DNA from: Spirochaetaceae bacterium
GTDB taxonomy: Bacteria; Spirochaetota; Spirochaetia; Treponematales; Treponemataceae
Direction of reading: 5' to 3'
DNA: 64,000 bases
Assembly (NCBI GenBank): GCA_017622135.1
Contig: JAGARR010000030.1
Location: forward strand, 18,640 to 82,639
Made by a program: the position numbers and the translations under genes. This document shows, in pieces, positions 59,162 through 64,000 of this stretch (its first letter is position 1; every line of letters begins with the position of its first letter). The notes beneath the pieces were generated by a model, which was given only the letters and a program-made list of their open reading frames with translations, had not been told where the DNA came from and did not search any database.

Positions 59162-60880
59162 CTAAAAAAATGTGATGTCACCCGGCGCAGAACCTGCCTC
59201 AACCTCAAATCCAGCGATCTTACCAGCAGCCTCCTTGTGGGCCGTAATGGTAAATTTCTTAATTAATTCCTTGAACTTGTGATCCTTGATCTCGTAGTTG
59301 TGGAGGTTCATGTCATGCATGAACCGAGCCTTCTTGTCGGTGAGCCGCTGCACCTCGCTGGTGAGCTGACCCTTCATCCTGTTGAAGTCTAGCTGTATGG
59401 ACTGGAGCTGCCCCAGCATGGTATTCACGTGATCGCACTGGTGCTTGAATTCAGGGGGATAGACGGTGAAGTGCTGCATCAGGGAATAAATCCGCTCCTG
59501 GAGCGTTTGCAGGGTGTTGAAGAATGCCACCTTTTCTGTGCGGACTTCTGTCATCTTGGCGTTATCATCGGACATGGTGCTGGTGAACACGGAAATCATG
59601 TCACTGATTTCTGCAATGAAGGTTTCGATGGTTACCTGCATGGTGTCCAGCGAGTTGGATGAGTCCATAATCAGGTTGTCCATGTCGGTAACCAAGTCCT
59701 TGACCGCCATTACAGCGTCATTTTTAGAAACTTCAATTTGCTGGAGGATACGAACATGCTGAAGCCGACTGATGACAGGCCGAAGACTGGCGAACACATC
59801 GTACATGCCATGGGCTCGGTCGATGATGTTGCGGCAGACGGTGACAACCTTCTTCTGGATGCCCTGGAATTGGGCAAAATTCTTCAGCAGCTCTTGGAAA
59901 CCATCAGTAGCAGACTCCAACTGGGCTACAATGGACATTTCGTCACTGGAGGTGCTGCTGTGGGAGAAGTTGTGGACATAATCGGAGCGCCGTTCCTCAG
60001 TTTGGTTCAGGATGCTTTCCACCAGCACCCATTTCTGGCTGAAAATGTCAGATGCCCGCTGCAGGTGGTCGCCGATGTCGCTGAGCACGTCTTGGGCAAT
60101 TTCTGATAGGGAGATGTTGAAGGCGATGGTGTCCAGCTTTTCCTCATTGCTGGAGACGGAGTCATCGTCAACAAACTGGTCAAAGCACATGACAACGTGG
60201 TCAAAGGCCTGTTTGATGATGTCCTGGAGCTGGAGACCTTCCATAGCGCCTTGAATTTGGGGATAGATGGATTGGGACAGCTGCTTCATCTCATGCAATG
60301 GTGTTGCAGAACGGTTGATGCACTTAGAAATCTTGTTCATTTCCGTGGAGCTGATTTCTGAAATCTTTCTCTGGCAGGAGGTGATTTCTTGGAAGAGGCT
60401 CTTGAGATTTGTTACGTTGTTGATGAGGGCGGATTCCTCGCTGGAAAGGCGTGCGGAAAGGCCGATCATGCTGGTGGAAAGCTGCTGGAGGTTCTCGGTA
60501 ATCTTGGAGAAGGCACGTCCCTTGTCCCCAGACTTGATGGAAACCACCATGGCGTTGAGAGCGATGAGCTCCATCTCCTCGCTATCGTTTTTGATGTGGG
60601 AGATGTCGGTGTTGATTTGGCTCAGATTTTGTATTTTCTCGTTAAGGTCGGAAAAAAGACCAGAATATTTTTCCTCATAGCCGTGGAAGTGGCTGGTTTC
60701 AGTGCGGGAAGAAAGGCTATTCTCTTTTTCTAAGGTGTCCAACGTCTCCAGGAGGTCGTCCAAGGAGGAGCTTTTTCCTGAATCCAGCAACTGCGGGAAT
60801 TCCATGGAGAAATTCATGAAAACTTCTTCTATTGTTTTGCTCTGGGACTGCACTTCAGTCGAAAGATTCTGTAAATTCAT
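59162..60880 (-). CDS. Soluble coiled-coil chemotaxis-associated protein
   Basis: A 572 aa protein that is almost entirely alpha-helical, with long heptad stretches and no membrane segment or signal peptide. One short segment, EEMELIALNAMVVSIKSGDKGRAFSKI, resembles the region flanking the signalling tip of methyl-accepting proteins, and it is otherwise unrelated to known receptors. The C-terminus ends GDITFF, like CheD. Between a MinD/ParA ATPase and cheD, it is probably a cytoplasmic scaffold or receptor-like partner in chemotaxis. I do not recognise a named family. The cheD gene follows 9 nt after its stop. Confidence 0.7.
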   Translation of the reverse strand: MNLQNLSTEVQSQSKTIEEVFMNFSMEFPQLLDSGKSSSLDDLLETLDTLEKENSLSSRTETSHFHGYEEKYSGLFSDLNEKIQNLSQINTDISHIKNDSEEMELIALNAMVVSIKSGDKGRAFSKITENLQQLSTSMIGLSARLSSEESALINNVTNLKSLFQEITSCQRKISEISSTEMNKISKCINRSATPLHEMKQLSQSIYPQIQGAMEGLQLQDIIKQAFDHVVMCFDQFVDDDSVSSNEEKLDTIAFNISLSEIAQDVLSDIGDHLQRASDIFSQKWVLVESILNQTEERRSDYVHNFSHSSTSSDEMSIVAQLESATDGFQELLKNFAQFQGIQKKVVTVCRNIIDRAHGMYDVFASLRPVISRLQHVRILQQIEVSKNDAVMAVKDLVTDMDNLIMDSSNSLDTMQVTIETFIAEISDMISVFTSTMSDDNAKMTEVRTEKVAFFNTLQTLQERIYSLMQHFTVYPPEFKHQCDHVNTMLGQLQSIQLDFNRMKGQLTSEVQRLTDKKARFMHDMNLHNYEIKDHKFKELIKKFTITAHKEAAGKIAGFEVEAGSAPGDITFF

Positions 60881-60889
60881 AGTCCTATC

Positions 60890-61867
60890 CTATTGCTGCT
60901 CCACGGGTGAATATTCTGATTTTAAAAGCTCCAGGTCTGCGTCATCGATCGAGAGGTTCTCGTTAAATCCATATTCGTAGGCGAGGACTCTGTCTGCTGT
61001 CTTGTTGATGGCTGTGGCAAAGGAGCCTGCTGGTTCCAGGGTTATGGCTGGTGCTCTACGGGCTACCGCCATGGGGACGATGTGGTCTATGGGTACAAAG
61101 CCGATGAAATCCATTTTGACGGTGAGCTTGGAGTTCACCAAGGAACGGAGCCGGCGCCCCATTTCCAAGTCTTGGGAGCTGCTTCCCATGTTCAGTATGA
61201 CTTGCGGGTTGAGTTTGGCCAGCTCCTGGCAGGCAGGAATGCCTGTTTCCGGGAACTGCTGGCAGAGGGTTTCCATCAGTGAGGTGAAGGAGGACTCCGT
61301 TCCCGTTGCCACGGACTTGATGAATTCTTGTATACAGGCCCGCTCTGGGCTTTTGTTGGCAAACTGGTGGGTAAAGAACCGGAACACCGCCCCTTTCAGG
61401 AAGGAGTAGGCATTCATGATGGCGGTAATTTCAGGAGTCGTTACCATAAGGGGATTGTAGGTCAGCAGGAAGAAGTCCAGGGTGTTGTAGTTGCTGCCAC
61501 CGCCCAGATCCAGAATGATGTAGTCGGCAGGAAGCAGGGACAAGTCCTTCATGATTTTCTTCTTCATGAAGAAATCCATGTTGGCAGTGCCAGGGAAGAG
61601 ACAGTCGCCGGCGATGAATTGGAGGTTTTCCATACCTGTTTCTTGCAGGAGGGTGTCCAAGGAAGCTATTTGGCGATAAATAAAATTTCCCATACCAGCT
61701 TGATTGTTCTTAAGCCCAAGCAGAGTGTGGAGATTTGCGCCTCCAAAATCGAAGTCGCAGAGTATGACTTTCTTTCCTTTCTGGGCAAGACTGATGGCCA
61801 GGTTAACTGATACAGCACTCTTCCCCACGCCGCCTTTTCCACTGGCGACTGGCAAAATATTGACCAT
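60890..61867 (-). CDS. MinD/ParA-family ATPase of the chemotaxis cluster
   Basis: A 325 aa P-loop ATPase with deviant Walker A GKGGVGKSAVSVNLA (near residues 10-24), a switch I-like DFDFGGANLHTLLG and a Walker B region DYIILDLGGGSN near 113. FlhG/YlxH-type and ParC-type members position flagella or chemoreceptor arrays at cell poles; here it is the first gene before the coiled-coil protein and CheD, so positioning chemotaxis complexes is a reasonable guess. No membrane-targeting helix is obvious at the C-terminus. The family call is firm and the role is inferred. Confidence 0.85.
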   Translation of the reverse strand: MVNILPVASGKGGVGKSAVSVNLAISLAQKGKKVILCDFDFGGANLHTLLGLKNNQAGMGNFIYRQIASLDTLLQETGMENLQFIAGDCLFPGTANMDFFMKKKIMKDLSLLPADYIILDLGGGSNYNTLDFFLLTYNPLMVTTPEITAIMNAYSFLKGAVFRFFTHQFANKSPERACIQEFIKSVATGTESSFTSLMETLCQQFPETGIPACQELAKLNPQVILNMGSSSQDLEMGRRLRSLVNSKLTVKMDFIGFVPIDHIVPMAVARRAPAITLEPAGSFATAINKTADRVLAYEYGFNENLSIDDADLELLKSEYSPVEQQ

Positions 61868-61921
61868 ATGTTATTCCAGTATAATACGGTTTAGTGAATA
61901 AAGCAAGTGAGAATTGGATTT

Positions 61922-61952
61922 CAAAAAAATGAGACCCCGGGTGGGGTCTCAT
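61922..61952 (-). terminator. Terminator of the 61975-62994 gene
   Basis: ATGAGACCCC and GGGGTCTCAT (61929-61938 and 61943-61952) form a 10 bp stem with a GGGT loop. On the minus strand it is followed by a run of T residues, just past the FMN dehydrogenase stop. Confidence 0.9.
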
Positions 61953-61974
61953 GCTTGGATGGATGAGTTGTTTT

Positions 61975-62994
61975 TTAGAATTGTGACACCATGTCACTGG
62001 TGATTTCTGACAGGCTGTGGGCACCACACATGGCCATGGTGTCCTCCAACTCAGCTTTGAGCTTGTCCACGTAGACCTGCACGCCCTCTGCTCCGCCTCC
62101 GTAGATCATGTTGACAAAGTTGCGGCCGATGAGAACACCGTGGGCACCAAGGGCCAGGGCTTTGAACACATCGATGCCGGTTCGGATGCCGCCATCCACC
62201 AAAATGGTCATCTTGCTGCCCACTGCCTGAGCGATAGCGGGGAGGACTTCTGCGGTGGCGGGGCAATGGTCCTGGACACGGCCGCCATGGTTGGACACCA
62301 CGATGGCTGAAGCGCCTGCTTCCAATGCTTTTTTTGCTCCAGCCACAGTCATGATGCCCTTGAGAATGAAGGGCTTGTTGGTGAGGGCAGCGATTTCCTG
62401 CAGCTCCTGGACGGTCTTGCTGCCGGCGGGCGGGGTGAGGTTCTTCAGAAAGGGAAGACCGGCGGCATCGATGTCCATGGCTATAGCCAGAGGATTGGCT
62501 GGTTTGACTAGGTTGAATTTCTGCTTGATGACCTCTATGTTCCAAGGTTTGATGGTGGGGATTCCACAACCGTCACTTTTTTTGAGGGCTTCAGCGGCGG
62601 CCTCTACAATGGCGGGATTGGTGCCGTCACCAGTAAATGCGGCGATGCCAGCCTGGGCGCAGGCCGATACCAAGATGTCGTTGTACTGGAGGTCGGTGTA
62701 CTTGTCGCCGTAATGGAGCTGCATGGCCCCCACGGGAGCGGCCATTACGGGAATCACCAGCTTCCTGCCGAAAATGGTGCAGCTGGTATCTACCGGCTTG
62801 TTCTCGCAGATGGTGTCCATGTTGACGCAGAGCTCCTGCCACTTCTGGTAGTTGCGGATGAAGCCGGTGCCGGAACCTTTCGCTCCGGGGCCAGGCATGG
62901 TGTTCTTGCAGACGATGCCGTTGCATACATTGCAGGCCTTGCAGTGGGGACCCATTTGGGTACGGGCGGACTCGAGGATTTCTTGGTATGTCAT
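61975..62994 (-). CDS. FMN-dependent alpha-hydroxy-acid dehydrogenase with Cys cluster
   Basis: A 339 aa paralogue of the protein at 25623-26537. It begins with a cysteine cluster CKACNVCNGIVCKNTMPG, then a full TIM-barrel FMN domain: VMAAPVGAMQLHYG (flavin site), FILKGIMTVAGAKKALEAG (conserved Lys), VVSNHGGR (active-site His and Arg), VDGGIRTGIDVFKALALGA and LIGRNF. The cluster aligns with the first copy as C-x2-C-x2-C-x4-C followed by MPG, suggesting a bound metal or Fe-S centre absent from classical lactate oxidases. AAGGAG precedes the ATG. It is monocistronic. It probably oxidises a small 2-hydroxy acid. Confidence 0.85.
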   Translation of the reverse strand: MTYQEILESARTQMGPHCKACNVCNGIVCKNTMPGPGAKGSGTGFIRNYQKWQELCVNMDTICENKPVDTSCTIFGRKLVIPVMAAPVGAMQLHYGDKYTDLQYNDILVSACAQAGIAAFTGDGTNPAIVEAAAEALKKSDGCGIPTIKPWNIEVIKQKFNLVKPANPLAIAMDIDAAGLPFLKNLTPPAGSKTVQELQEIAALTNKPFILKGIMTVAGAKKALEAGASAIVVSNHGGRVQDHCPATAEVLPAIAQAVGSKMTILVDGGIRTGIDVFKALALGAHGVLIGRNFVNMIYGGGAEGVQVYVDKLKAELEDTMAMCGAHSLSEITSDMVSQF

Positions 62995-63098
62995 ATTTTC
63001 TCCTTATATACTAGTACAATGATAGACCGAGTGACAGGAGGGGGCAAGGTAAAATTATGGAGCTAGAGGTTCTTTTGTTTGTGGGTATGCTGGCAAGA

Positions 63099-63941
63099 TT
63101 ACTGTTTTGGGGCTAGTTCCTGCACTGTTTCTAGCGGGAGGCTGGTACAGTGGGCCACCATCTGAGGATTCAGCCCCTCGGACAGAAGGTTCCGTGCCGT
63201 CTCCAGCTTGGTCTGGTAGGCACCTTGCTCCAGGCCTCGTTCCAATCCGATAGAGATGCCTTCTTCATAACCGTCACGGCGGCACTCCATCATGCGGGAG
63301 GTGTAGGTGAGATACATGCTTCGCTCCTCCTTTTCCTGCTTCAACTTGGAGATGGAGCTGTCCAGCTCCTTGGTGAAGGTTGTCTGGGCCGTCCGTTCCC
63401 TCACATAATCATAGAACAGACGCAGGTCGCCGTCAAGGCTGTCCAAGGCTTTGGCCGCAGTGTTCAGGAAAAGCTTGGAGGTGCCGTCTTCCAAGGGAAT
63501 GGGGAAGTCATGGTTGATGCAATAATTGGCAAAGTGGTACATGGCTTTTCCGCACTGAAAGGGATCAAAAGTGCAGATGAAGATGACGTAGTTCTGCTTC
63601 AAGTCGCTGTATTGGGAGCCTTTCGGGGTGGTGTCGATGTCGGCGGCGGCCTGGTAGTATCGTGCTCTGCGGGGCAGGTCTCCATGGTTTGAAGCCTGCA
63701 TCTCGACGTTGATGACCTTGTTCTCATCCTTGAGATATACATCCATGATGATGCCCTTGGCGTTGGGGTCAATCTGGATGGCGTGGTGGCTGGTGAGAAA
63801 GTGAATCTCCCCGATTTTCACCTTGAGAATCATCTCCAGCAGGGTGCGACAAAGCCGCTTGTTCCGCATGACTCTGGTGAAGATGAAGTCATCGGTGATG
63901 TCCAAGTCCTCCCAGCGTTTGAATCTTGGTGTTTCGCTCAA
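63099..63941 (-). CDS. Rpn-family PD-(D/E)XK nuclease/putative transposase
   Basis: A 280 aa protein of the recombination-promoting nuclease group. The N-terminal WEDLDITDDFIFTRVMRN is typical, and the nuclease core has IIMDVYLKDENKVINVEMQ with the catalytic Asp, Glu and Gln pattern, followed by RRARYYQAAADID. The C-terminal segment with GYEEGISIGLERGLEQGAY is a Glu/Gly-rich helix seen in many family members. It starts with TTG preceded by GGAGG. Rpn proteins nick or cut DNA and are spread among genomes in many copies; a truncated copy is at 24044. No terminal repeats or target duplications were seen. Confidence 0.85.
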   Translation of the reverse strand: MSETPRFKRWEDLDITDDFIFTRVMRNKRLCRTLLEMILKVKIGEIHFLTSHHAIQIDPNAKGIIMDVYLKDENKVINVEMQASNHGDLPRRARYYQAAADIDTTPKGSQYSDLKQNYVIFICTFDPFQCGKAMYHFANYCINHDFPIPLEDGTSKLFLNTAAKALDSLDGDLRLFYDYVRERTAQTTFTKELDSSISKLKQEKEERSMYLTYTSRMMECRRDGYEEGISIGLERGLEQGAYQTKLETARNLLSEGLNPQMVAHCTSLPLETVQELAPKQ

Positions 63942-64000
63942 ATGAAAGCCTCCATAAAATATCCTTTATTACTATTATTGTGTGAATCTGACAAAAAAAT

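Noticed and set aside
60890..61867. The MinD/ParA ATPase as the ParA partner of the parS sites
   Set aside because: It has no adjacent parB, lies 30 kb away and is embedded in the chemotaxis cluster.
63099..63941. Rpn gene as part of a complete insertion sequence
   Set aside because: No terminal inverted repeats or target-site duplication were seen on either side within the window.

Overview
This 64 kb window is chromosomal DNA around a replication origin, most likely from a spirochaete of the genus Treponema or a close relative. The assignment is an inference from gene content: Treponema-like exported proteins, a two-domain cyclophilin/FKBP lipoprotein, a BspA-type leucine-rich-repeat gene, Rpn-type nuclease genes and a CheD-containing chemotaxis cluster with several CheW proteins. 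No rRNA, tRNA, CRISPR array or complete insertion sequence was seen.

Layout. 0-3 kb: alpha/beta hydrolase, then mtnN-birA. 3-11.3 kb (minus strand): a ferredoxin-like DUF362 protein, a predicted surface-binding protein, and a four-gene RND efflux operon (TolC, adaptor, RND pump, small PG0541-type protein). 11.6-12.9 kb: an oxalate/formate-type MFS carrier with clear promoter and terminator. 13-17.3 kb: an accessory island with a DUF4258/YgiT toxin-antitoxin pair, an XRE regulator, two paralogous exported proteins flanking a frameshifted PH-SHOCT gene, a frameshifted LRR gene and an ABC-permease relic. 17.3-30.4 kb: a CaCA antiporter, a CarB-DapF fusion with a CarA whose glutaminase triad is gone, an Rpn relic, pfkA, an FMN dehydrogenase, pyrE, arginase, an exported protein and N-acetylglutamate synthase.

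30.5-47.4 kb is the replication and translation core: three parS-like sites, gyrA and gyrB on the minus strand, then dnaA, the probable oriC, dnaN, recF, a DciA/DUF721 gene, rpmH, rnpA, yidD, yidC and jag on the plus strand, followed by envelope genes and a TrmH-type methyltransferase. 47.4-51.8 kb holds a PAP2 phosphatase, an IscR-like Rrf2 regulator, a dense cluster of DnaA-box-like nonamers and a dat-ddc pair expected to make 1,3-diaminopropane. 52-61.9 kb is a chemotaxis cluster (cheW x3, cheY, cheB, cheR, cheA, STAS, cheD, a soluble coiled-coil protein and a MinD/ParA ATPase). The window ends with a second FMN dehydrogenase and an intact Rpn-family gene.

The most unusual content is at 18-30 kb. 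CarA has lost all three glutaminase catalytic residues (Cys to Gly, His to Phe, Glu to Lys). CarB is fused in frame to a DapF domain that has itself lost one catalytic cysteine. Arginase and N-acetylglutamate synthase lie within 7 kb. Together this resembles an ammonia-dependent carbamoyl-phosphate system of the urea-cycle type, which is a hypothesis. Several first-of-operon genes (dnaA, arginase, one cheW, probably argA, pyrE and carA) have a -10 box 6-11 nt from the ATG and no usable Shine-Dalgarno sequence, suggesting leaderless mRNAs.
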